Assembly: GCA_023621975.1 (NCBI GenBank)
Contig: JAMOAC010000355.1
Location: 1-5,967, forward strand
DNA: 5,967 nt
DNA from: Bacillota bacterium
GTDB lineage: Bacteria > Bacillota_A > Clostridia > Acetivibrionales > DUMB01
Reading direction: 5' to 3'
Positions 1-4,992 of the stretch are shown here, piece by piece. Positions within the stretch are counted from its first letter, which is position 1. The number at the start of each line of letters is the position of its first letter. Position numbers and translations under genes: made by a program. The notes beneath the pieces were generated by a model, which saw only the letters and a list, made by a program, of their open reading frames with translations, made no database searches and was not told where the DNA came from.

Positions 1-1
1 T

Positions 2-430
2 ATAATTCAAAAAAGAAAGCAGGACCTTTTGAGGCGTAAAAAAATGATGGATGAAGGTGGAGCTGATATAGTAGTGAGCATACACATGAATAAGTTTGAG
101 AAGCCTCAATACTACGGAGCTCAGACTTTTTATCCGCCCAATTCAGTAGAAGGGCAAAGGCTTGCCATAAGCATTCAGAAATCGCTGAGAGAAATTGTGG
201 ATCCTACCAACAAAAGAAGTGCCTTGGTAAAAAAGGAACCGATAATTATTTTGAGAGATTATAAGACACCTACCGTTATAGTTGAGTGCGGTTTCCTTTC
301 CAATCCGGAAGAAGAAAAAAAGCTGCAGACGGAGGAGTACCTCAACAAAATTGCTTTTGCGATAACGGAGGGAATAAAAAATTACTTCAATTCCTCCGCC
401 ACTGCACAAAGCGAACCCCAGGCAGAGTAA
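2..430 (+). CDS. cwlD: CwlD-type N-acetylmuramoyl-L-alanine amidase, 3' part only
   Basis: This is the C-terminal part of a zinc-dependent amidase of the Amidase_3 family. The frame is already open at base 2 and the 5' end lies outside the window; the TTG at 29 is internal to the domain, not the start. Visible landmarks are the DLLRRKKMMDEGGAD helix, the SIHMNKF strand whose His is expected to be the last zinc ligand of the family, the PQYYGAQTFY segment, and VIVECGFLSN, whose Glu is the expected catalytic residue. The order DLLRRKK, SIHMN, YYGAQTFY matches what I recall of CwlD more closely than other cell-wall amidases. CwlD removes the peptide side chain from muramic acid so that muramic-delta-lactam can form in the spore cortex, where germination enzymes recognise it. 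It therefore points to an endospore former. The last ~14 residues (SSATAQSEPQAE) look like a disordered tail. The gene is followed by a terminator and is probably unrelated to the transport locus. Confidence 0.88.
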   Translation: MIQKRKQDLLRRKKMMDEGGADIVVSIHMNKFEKPQYYGAQTFYPPNSVEGQRLAISIQKSLREIVDPTNKRSALVKKEPIIILRDYKTPTVIVECGFLSNPEEEKKLQTEEYLNKIAFAITEGIKNYFNSSATAQSEPQAE

Positions 431-480
431 TATTGCAAACTGGGTAATACATTTTTGGATGAGTGAGGGATGTATATTGG

Positions 481-528
481 AAAGAGGCGGTTTTGATTTA
501 ATTAATTTTAATTTCCGCCTCTTTTTTT
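481..528 (+). terminator. Intrinsic terminator after cwlD
   Basis: A perfect 10-bp stem, AAAGAGGCGG (481-490) against CCGCCTCTTT (515-524), ends in a T run (522-528). The 24-base loop is long for a terminator, but its AT-rich interior can form a second small hairpin (AATTA 500-504 with TAATT 509-513). It starts 50 bases after the cwlD stop and should end that transcript. Confidence 0.9.
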
Positions 529-553
529 GCCTGACTTTTATTGCCCGGTTTTC

Positions 554-597
554 CCTGTCTTATTCAGGTTTCGGTTTCACCTGCCTTATTCAGGTTT
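554..597. repeat. 18-base direct repeat, two copies
   Basis: Copy one is at 554-571 and copy two at 580-597; they differ at one position (T or C in CCTGtCTTATTCAGG). Each copy has CCTG and CAGG at its ends, so each could also fold as a small hairpin. The repeat lies just after the cwlD terminator. No function is evident. Confidence 0.7.
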
Positions 598-645
598 TGG
601 AAACGTGATTTCACCATCATAAATAAAAATAAAAAGCTATAAATA

Positions 646-702
646 AAAGCCATGTAATAAAGCCATGGGAGACGCAAAAAGCCATGTGAAAATAAAGCCA
701 TA
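646..702. repeat. Four copies of AAAGCCAT(G/A)
   Basis: The word AAAGCCATG occurs at 646-654, 659-667 and 678-686, and AAAGCCATA at 694-702. Spacing is irregular (13, 19, 16 bases between starts), so this is a degenerate cluster rather than a regular array. It could be decayed duplication or clustered protein-binding sites. Confidence 0.5.
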
Positions 703-717
703 TGAAAATGGCGGATT

Positions 718-739
718 TTGATTGTGTATTGATTGTGTA
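718..739. repeat. 11-base perfect tandem repeat with a distal inverted arm
   Basis: TTGATTGTGTA occurs twice back to back (718-728, 729-739). An inverted copy of its first 7 bases, CAATCAA, lies at 760-766, so TTGATTG could pair with it across a 24-base loop. It lies about 80 bases upstream of the candidate -35 box. Confidence 0.7.
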
Positions 740-780
740 ATATGGCGTAATAGTTTAATCAATCAACAAATAACACAAAA

Positions 781-804
781 ATTTGTAATATTATTTGTAA
801 TATT
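781..804. repeat. 12-base perfect tandem repeat upstream of the promoter
   Basis: ATTTGTAATATT occurs twice in direct succession (781-792, 793-804). The second copy ends 15 bases before the TTGACA box. In this position an AT-rich duplicated element could act as an UP element for the RNA polymerase alpha subunit or as a pair of activator sites. That role is inferred from position only. Confidence 0.7.
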
Positions 805-819
805 AATAAAAAAACATAC

Positions 820-848
820 TTGACAATTCTTTAAAACACCGTTATCAT
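820..848 (+). promoter_or_regulatory. Sigma-A-type promoter for the transport operon
   Basis: A perfect -35 box TTGACA (820-825) is followed after exactly 17 bases by TATCAT (843-848), five of six matches to the -10 consensus. Upstream DNA is AT-rich. Transcription would start around 855. The -10 box overlaps a perfect 10-base palindrome, ATCATATGAT (844-853). It is the best promoter match I found between cwlD and the binding-protein gene. Confidence 0.75.
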
Positions 849-869
849 ATGATGTATAATAGAAATAAA

Positions 870-884
870 GTTTACGCGATAAAC
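870..884. promoter_or_regulatory. Possible repressor operator downstream of the promoter
   Basis: GTTTACGCGATAAAC has 5-base inverted arms (GTTTA and TAAAC) around a central CGCGA. It sits about 15 to 30 bases after the predicted transcription start, a usual place for a repressor site in sugar operons. Operators of ROK/XylR-type and LacI-type regulators can look like this, but I cannot assign a family. No regulator gene is in the window. Confidence 0.4.
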
Positions 885-1005
885 AAAATTTAAAAATGAA
901 AAACTTGATTGTAAAACATTAATATGAAAAACAAAATGAAAACATTTTTCTTTATGAATTCTCCAGGCAGTTATAATTCGATGAAACAAAATTAAAGTAA
1001 TCGTA

Positions 1006-1049
1006 CAAAGTAGTCATAATACACGGTCAAAGTAATCATAATACATGGT
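1006..1049. repeat. 22-base tandem repeat, two copies plus a partial third
   Basis: Copy one (1006-1027) and copy two (1028-1049) are directly adjacent and match at 20 of 22 positions; the core is CAAAGTARTCATAATACAYGG. A degenerate fragment (994-1005, AAAGTAATCGTA) precedes them. A 22-base unit is close to two turns of DNA helix, so both copies would present the same face to a bound protein. The repeat ends about 250 bases before the lipoprotein start. Confidence 0.7.
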
Positions 1050-1214
1050 GAGAACAACTGAGACAGCATGATTTTTCCTCGCTAAACACAAAACATAAAA
1101 TGCTCAACATATTTTTATGAGAGACGATGTTTATTTTGCAGGGTTAAAATCAATAAAATTACTGAAAATGGAGTATCCTAAGATTACAGAATTTCGTTAT
1201 GACATGCTAACGTA

Positions 1215-1223
1215 TGTTATAAC
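1215..1223 (+). promoter_or_regulatory. Weak candidate second promoter (extended -10)
   Basis: TGTTATAAC reads as an extended -10 (TG, one base, then TATAAC with five of six matches). No good -35 lies 16 to 18 bases upstream. If used, transcription would start near 1230, at the left arm of the next hairpin, giving a leader of about 67 bases. GTTATAAC (1216-1223) is also a perfect palindrome, so the signal may be coincidental. Confidence 0.3.
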
Positions 1224-1230
1224 TTAATTC

Positions 1231-1261
1231 CATACATATACCCAGGGCCCGGTTATGTATG
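1231..1261 (+). promoter_or_regulatory. Inverted repeat / leader hairpin before the lipoprotein gene
   Basis: CATACATA (1231-1238) is a perfect inverted match to TATGTATG (1254-1261). With T1239 bulged, ACC (1240-1242) can also pair with GGT (1251-1253), giving an 11-bp stem and an 8-base GC-rich loop. No T-tract follows, so it is not an ordinary terminator. GTATG at 1212-1216 could instead pair with CATAC at 1231-1235, giving two competing folds. It could work as an RNA structure or as a DNA operator. Confidence 0.5.
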
Positions 1262-1284
1262 CGAATATAATAAAAATACTGCAT

Positions 1285-1290
1285 GGAGGT
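1285..1290 (+). promoter_or_regulatory. Ribosome binding site that fixes the lipoprotein start
   Basis: GGAGGT lies 6 bases before the ATG at 1297. An in-frame ATG at 1255 has no SD, lies inside the hairpin arm and would add 14 residues before the signal peptide, so 1297 is the better start. Confidence 0.9.
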
Positions 1291-1296
1291 AATAAA

Positions 1297-2712
1297 ATGA
1301 AAAAAAGATTATTTAGGTTCATGAACTTGGTTATTATGTCGCTGTTGGTTCTTTCGTTGCTTGCCACCGGATGTGCTTCCAAAGATACACAGGATAATGG
1401 AGACACGAAACAACCTGGTCAGGACGGAGGAGACAAAAAGACAGGTGTAGAATTGATCGTTGCATCGGTTAACAACGGACCTATGGTTACTATGAGCGAA
1501 CTTTCTGATGAATTTACAAAGAAAACCGGAATTAAAGTCAGCTATGTCATGCTCACCGAAAATGATATCCGTTCAAAAATTCAGCAGGACGTTGCAGTAG
1601 GCGGCGGACAGTTTGACCTTGTTACTCTTGGAACTACCGACGCCGGAACATATCTGGATAATGGCTGGACCGTACCTCTTCAACCTTTATTCGATAAAAT
1701 GACAGATGAAGAAAAAAAATGGTACGATTTTGATGACCTTATCAAAGCGAACATTCCTGCTTATTCATCAAGAACAAAGGGACTTGCTGCTATTCCGCTT
1801 TACGGCGAAAGTACAATGATAATGTACCGCAAAGACTTGTTTGAAGAAGCCGGACTTACAATGCCTGAGGAACCTACATGGGAGCAAATCTATGAATTCG
1901 CAAAGAAACTTCATAACCCTGAAAAGAACATAGTTGGAATGGCACTTAGAGGGAAACCCGGTTACGGAGAAAACATGTACATTTTCGGAACTATACTTTA
2001 TGCATATGGTGCTCAGTGGTTTGACATGAACTGGCAGCCTCAATTACAGACAGATGAAATGAGAGCTGCATGGGAATTCTATAAAAAGCTCCAGAATGAG
2101 GCAGGAGCCAAAGACGTTACTTCAAACGGTTATACCGAGACTTTGAACCTTATGGCAAGCGGAAATGCTGCAATTTATTACGATGCTACGGTTTCTGCGG
2201 CAGTTTTTGAAGCTGATGATTCACCTATAAAAGGTAAAGTTGGGTATGCCATGTCACCTTCAGGCCCCGGCAAAGGAAATACACAGACAATCGGCGGATG
2301 GGGCATAGCAATTACATCATCAAGCAAGCATCAGGATGAAGCTTTCAAGTATATCACCTGGGTAACCAGCAAGGACTATGTTGAGCTTGTGGCAGAAAGA
2401 AAAGGCTGGATAAATGTGCCTTCAGGTGCACGTACTTCTACTTATACTAATCCGAAGTATAAAGAAGTGGCTAACTTTGCCGACATAACACTCAAGTCCT
2501 TGTCAAATGCTTCATTTGAAAGACCGGCAGTAAACGAAACACCGTATACCGGAAACTCGCTTCCGAATATTCCTGAATATCCGAGCATAGGTGAACAGGT
2601 TGGACAAATACTTGCAGATTATATATCCGGTGGCAGATCCCTTGATGATGCTTTAGCAGAAAGCCAGAGAATTGCTCTGCAGGCGATGAAAGACGGAGGC
2701 TACATTGACTAA
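1297..2712 (+). CDS. ABC transporter solute-binding lipoprotein, polyol-type (SmoE-like)
   Basis: This 471-residue protein is an extracellular sugar- or polyol-binding lipoprotein of SBP family 1. A positively charged start (MKKRLFRF), hydrophobic core and LLATGC lipobox place the lipidated Cys at 26. A hydrophilic Asp/Gly/Lys linker (27-50) precedes the folded domain, which begins at VELIVASVNNG (51-61). Landmarks that agree, from memory, with proteobacterial sorbitol/mannitol-binding SmoE are YGESTMIMYRKDLFEEAG (169-186), LRGKPGYGENM (217-227), YGAQWFD (237-243), the YYDATVSA region (294-301), and WVTSKDYVELVAERKGWINVP (355-375, with TSK and GWxNVP as key residues). Length is normal for the family. 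It should deliver ligand to the two downstream permeases; polyol is the preferred ligand because of this resemblance and the nearby sorbitol-dehydrogenase-like gene. Cellulolytic clostridia also use related proteins for cello-oligosaccharides, so the ligand is unproven. Confidence 0.9.
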   Translation: MKKRLFRFMNLVIMSLLVLSLLATGCASKDTQDNGDTKQPGQDGGDKKTGVELIVASVNNGPMVTMSELSDEFTKKTGIKVSYVMLTENDIRSKIQQDVAVGGGQFDLVTLGTTDAGTYLDNGWTVPLQPLFDKMTDEEKKWYDFDDLIKANIPAYSSRTKGLAAIPLYGESTMIMYRKDLFEEAGLTMPEEPTWEQIYEFAKKLHNPEKNIVGMALRGKPGYGENMYIFGTILYAYGAQWFDMNWQPQLQTDEMRAAWEFYKKLQNEAGAKDVTSNGYTETLNLMASGNAAIYYDATVSAAVFEADDSPIKGKVGYAMSPSGPGKGNTQTIGGWGIAITSSSKHQDEAFKYITWVTSKDYVELVAERKGWINVPSGARTSTYTNPKYKEVANFADITLKSLSNASFERPAVNETPYTGNSLPNIPEYPSIGEQVGQILADYISGGRSLDDALAESQRIALQAMKDGGYID

Positions 2713-2762
2713 TATTAATCATCACGATGAATAGAGCCTGAAATTATCTGAAATAAATAAAT

Positions 2763-2812
2763 ATACATGCTCTATAATATAAGCTGCCTGGCTTATATTA
2801 TAGGGCATGTAT
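2763..2812 (+). promoter_or_regulatory. Strong intercistronic stem-loop without T-tract
   Basis: The arms 2763-2784 and 2791-2812 pair along 22 bp with one G-U wobble (T2771 with G2804) and no bulge. The inner 13 bp, CTATAATATAAGC against GCTTATATTATAG, are perfect, and the loop is TGCCTG. It begins 50 bases after the lipoprotein stop. The following bases (TAATAATAAC) are not a T-tract, so it is unlikely to be a full intrinsic terminator. Such hairpins between binding-protein and permease genes can protect the upstream mRNA from 3' exonucleases and raise binding protein over permease, as described for malE-malF in E. coli. That role is inferred here. Confidence 0.85.
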
Positions 2813-3012
2813 TAATAATAACAACAAAAATCGAATGACAGATATTGAAAGACATGCATTAATGGCAAAATTTATACCAAATTTATTTATATATTATATT
2901 ATATTATAAGACAATAATAAGACAAAATTAATTAACAAGACAGATAAGAAATTATTTATTTGATGTTATGAAATTATTTAATTTCATATAAATAAAACAA
3001 AATTAATGAAAG
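2813..3012 (+). other. AT-rich spacer with AAGACA words and a small hairpin
   Basis: No gene is seen. The stretch holds a TATATTATATTATATTATAA-like tract (2888-2908), the word AAGACA at 2849, 2908, 2919 and 2937, and a 9-bp hairpin, TATGAAATT (2967-2975) with AATTTCATA (2980-2988). A poor promoter-like pair, TTGATG (2960-2965) and TTCATA (2983-2988) 17 bases apart, overlaps that hairpin. Its boxes are too weak to claim a separate permease promoter. Confidence 0.5.
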
Positions 3013-3025
3013 CGGGTGAATCCCG
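3013..3025 (+). promoter_or_regulatory. SD of the first permease inside a small GC hairpin
   Basis: The SD-like GGGTGA (3014-3019) precedes the ATG at 3029 by 9 bases. CGGG (3013-3016) can pair with CCCG (3022-3025) around the loop TGAAT, partly hiding the SD. Four GC pairs are a short stem, but they stand out in this AT-rich spacer. The fold would lower translation of the permease genes relative to the lipoprotein. Confidence 0.5.
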
Positions 3026-3028
3026 ATA

Positions 3029-3946
3029 ATGCAATTAAGCAATAGCGTAATGCAAGCAAATAACAAGCCAAAAAGAAATATATCCCGATATCTTATTTTG
3101 CCTGCGATTATCTTTGTTGCTATAATAACACAAATACCTTTTATAATGACGATAATCATATCTCTTTTGAAATGGAATGTAAAAAGGCCTGACATACCAG
3201 TTACATTTGCCGGATTCGATAACTATGTCTATATATTTTCTGACGGCAATTTTTATAAAGTGCTGTTAAACAGCTTTACACATGCTGCTTTTTCACTGGC
3301 ACTGTGCACTGTCCTGGGATTTCTGCTGGCGTTGTTATTCAATCGAAATTTCAAGGGGATCTATTTTGCTCGCTCACTCATTATAGTTCCGTATTTTGTC
3401 ATGGAGTCAGTAGTGGGTATTGTATGGAAGACACTGATATTAAGCCCGTCTTTCGGTATTAATCAGGTGGTGGCTAATTTCTTCGGAGCGGAACCCATTG
3501 CGTTTTTTAGCAGCAAATTATCCCTTATTACTATTATTATTTTGACCGTATGGCAGTGGACTCCGTTTTTATTCATGATATTACTGGCAGGATTACAAAA
3601 TTTATCCGAAGATGTTATTGAAAGCGCAAGAATTGATGGAGCACACGGATTGTCCATGCTTTATTATATCAAGATACCGATGATAAAAAATTACTTTATT
3701 GTAGGAATGATGTTTGGGTTAATAAATATATTGAAAGTATTCGGATTGGTTTTTGTAACGACACAGGGCGGTCCCGGTGTATCGTCCGCAAACCTTCCCT
3801 ATTATGTTTACCGTACCGCATTTTATGATTGGCAGATGGGGCGTTCATCAGCTATTGCGGTTATAACCGTTATAATTACCCTGATAATCATTCAAAGCTT
3901 CTTCTATCTTATCAAGCGCAGGCAAAAAGGGGGTAAAGTTGCGTGA
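3029..3946 (+). CDS. ABC sugar/polyol permease, MalF/SmoF type
   Basis: This 305-residue integral membrane protein is one half of the import channel for the ligand carried by the upstream lipoprotein. Hydrophobic segments lie near residues 21-47, 86-104, 113-134, 166-188, 221-243 and 273-296, six in all. The cytoplasmic EAA loop that docks the ATPase reads ESARIDGAHGLSMLYYIKIP (198-217), with E198, D203, G204, A205 and P217 as key positions; the second residue of the EAA motif is Ser instead of Ala. TQGGPG (245-250) is typical of the MalF branch. The ATG at 3029 is chosen for its SD-like GGGTGA; a later ATG at 3050 has none. The stop overlaps the next gene by 4 bases. No ATP-binding gene adjoins, as is common for carbohydrate importers of Gram-positive bacteria. 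Confidence 0.93.
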   Translation: MQLSNSVMQANNKPKRNISRYLILPAIIFVAIITQIPFIMTIIISLLKWNVKRPDIPVTFAGFDNYVYIFSDGNFYKVLLNSFTHAAFSLALCTVLGFLLALLFNRNFKGIYFARSLIIVPYFVMESVVGIVWKTLILSPSFGINQVVANFFGAEPIAFFSSKLSLITIIILTVWQWTPFLFMILLAGLQNLSEDVIESARIDGAHGLSMLYYIKIPMIKNYFIVGMMFGLINILKVFGLVFVTTQGGPGVSSANLPYYVYRTAFYDWQMGRSSAIAVITVIITLIIIQSFFYLIKRRQKGGKVA

Positions 3947-4767
3947 GCGCGAAAGTAAACAGAAAGGTGAAAAGCAATCTGACAACTTTGGCAACATGGC
4001 TGATTTCACTAGTATATGCTTTTCCCATACTTTATATGTTTGTAACAAGCATAAAACCAGAAGAAATGGTGGCACCACCCCGATGGACTTTTACACCCAC
4101 CATGGAAAATTATGCTGCTGTTTTTTCAGGCGACCTGATACTGAATTTGGTCAATTCGGTTATCATTACGTTTGTTACGGTGTTGTTGGTTAATCTGCTT
4201 TCCCTGCCTGCAGCCTATTCCATAGTATTTGGGAATCTGAAAAAGGCAGAGAGCTATTACAACTGGTTTATTACAACTACATTATTGCCGGCTGTGGCAG
4301 TTGTAATTCCTATTTACCTGGCATTTAATTATGTGGGAATCCTTGATACGAGATTAGGGCTGATCCTTTTATACACAGGAGCAGGTGTGCCCCTTATGAT
4401 ATGGATGGTCAAAACATTTTTTGAAGATATACCCTATGAAATAATAGAAGCTGCGGATATAGACGGTTGTACCCGCCTGACCACGTTCTTTAAAATTATA
4501 CTGCCACTCATCAAAGGTGGAGTTTTTTCCACTTCCCTGTTGGTATTCATTACGACATGGAACGAATTTTTCTTTGCGGTTAATATGACGTATTCAAAAG
4601 CGTCGACGCTGTCTGTTTACCTAAACAGGTTCCTCACCCAGCAGGGATTTTTCTGGGCAAAGATGAGCGCAGCGGCAACAGTTGTTGTTGTAATACCCAT
4701 AATACTTGGGTTCTTTACTCAGAAGACTCTTGTTAAGGGCCTCACTGTAGGAGCAGTGAAAGGATAG
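3943..4767 (+). CDS. ABC sugar/polyol permease, MalG/SmoG type
   Basis: This 274-residue membrane protein is the partner channel subunit. It begins at GTG (3943) within the overlap GTGA, which also holds the TGA of the first permease, so the two are probably translationally coupled. A purine-rich SD (AAGGGGGT, 3927-3934) lies 8 bases upstream. Hydrophobic segments lie near 14-36, 68-92, 107-130, 137-157, 193-213 and 241-259. The EAA loop reads EAADIDGCTRLTTFFKIILP (169-188), with E169, A170, A171, D174, G175 and P188. TTWNEFFFA (204-212) and the C-terminal QKTLVKGLTVGAVKG (260-274) are typical of the MalG branch. Length is normal. With the first permease it should form a heterodimer energised by an ATPase encoded elsewhere. 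Confidence 0.93.
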   Translation: MSAKVNRKVKSNLTTLATWLISLVYAFPILYMFVTSIKPEEMVAPPRWTFTPTMENYAAVFSGDLILNLVNSVIITFVTVLLVNLLSLPAAYSIVFGNLKKAESYYNWFITTTLLPAVAVVIPIYLAFNYVGILDTRLGLILLYTGAGVPLMIWMVKTFFEDIPYEIIEAADIDGCTRLTTFFKIILPLIKGGVFSTSLLVFITTWNEFFFAVNMTYSKASTLSVYLNRFLTQQGFFWAKMSAAATVVVVIPIILGFFTQKTLVKGLTVGAVKG

Positions 4768-4784
4768 GCTCGTATTATATAAAC

Positions 4785-4814
4785 TTGTGCATGTACTATT
4801 TTGTGCATGCACGA
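4785..4814 (+). promoter_or_regulatory. Stem-loop after the permease genes, with TTGTGCA repeats
   Basis: GTGCATG (4787-4793) pairs with CATGCAC (4806-4812); two flanking pairs (one G-U) extend the stem to 9 bp. The right side also holds a perfect palindrome, GTGCATGCAC (4803-4812). TTGTGCA occurs at 4785, 4801 and 4822. No T-tract follows, so it may be an RNA-stabilising hairpin or a protein-binding site rather than a terminator. Confidence 0.55.
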
Positions 4815-4850
4815 TATAAATTTGTGCAAAAATACTGTTTATTTGAGCAA

Positions 4851-4969
4851 TTATATTATTTGAAAGGCTAATTATAATATTTAAAAGGCTTGGAAGTATT
4901 TCAGCCATTATATTATTTGCAGAATTTAAAAAGTTATATTATTTATGAAATAGAGCAGCCATATTATTT
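4851..4969. repeat. Dispersed AT-rich repeat TTATATTATTT before the dehydrogenase
   Basis: TTATATTATTT occurs at 4851-4861, 4908-4918 and 4934-4944, with a shortened form, CATATTATTT, at 4960-4969. Two copies sit in a longer shared context beginning CAGCCAT (4902 and 4956), and the first follows the similar GAGCAA. They look like decayed duplications. An isolated TATAAT (4873-4878) lacks a matching -35 box, so no promoter is claimed. The whole spacer 4768-4992 shows no gene. Confidence 0.6.
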
Positions 4970-4992
4970 ACAAAAAATGGAGTGTGAATTGC

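Larger units (their letters stand above)
529..1296 (+). other. Long AT-rich intergenic and leader region, no convincing gene
   Basis: No frame here has a good SD plus recognisable protein content. Going 5' to 3', the region holds an 18-base imperfect direct repeat (554-597), a cluster of AAAGCCAT words (646-702), an 11-base tandem repeat (718-739), a 12-base tandem repeat (781-804), a promoter (820-848), an operator-like inverted repeat (870-884), a 22-base tandem repeat (1006-1049), a possible second promoter (1215-1223) and a hairpin (1231-1261). If transcription starts near 855, the mRNA leader before the lipoprotein gene is about 440 bases. I do not recognise a known riboswitch or T-box in it. 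Confidence 0.75.

Noticed and set aside
29..31. TTG as start of the amidase gene
   Set aside because: The frame is open upstream to base 2 and the residues there fit the conserved amidase helix, so the gene is cut by the window edge.
459..608. 49-codon + strand reading frame
   Set aside because: It runs through the cwlD terminator, lacks an SD and contains the low-complexity products of the local repeats.
855..860. Perfect TATAAT as the -10 box partner of TTGACA 820-825
   Set aside because: The spacing would be 29 bases; TATCAT at 843-848 has the correct 17-base spacing.
1266..1271. TATAAT close to the lipoprotein start
   Set aside because: No -35 box upstream, and the transcript would start only a few bases before the SD.
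1255..1296. Extended start of the lipoprotein gene at ATG 1255
   Set aside because: No SD, the start lies in a hairpin arm, and it would put 14 residues before a normal signal peptide; GGAGGT points to 1297.
2763..2812. Intrinsic terminator ending the lipoprotein transcript
   Set aside because: The stem is strong but no T-tract follows on the + strand, so full termination is not supported.
3006..3020. Catabolite-responsive (cre) site starting TGAAAGCG
   Set aside because: Only the left half matches the CcpA consensus; the right half lacks the required inverted arm.
3939..4193. 84-codon frame overlapping the start of the second permease
   Set aside because: It is out of frame with a clear permease and has no family features.
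4851..4969. CRISPR-like array in the AT-rich repeats
   Set aside because: Units are 11 bases, irregularly spaced and without unique spacers of constant length.
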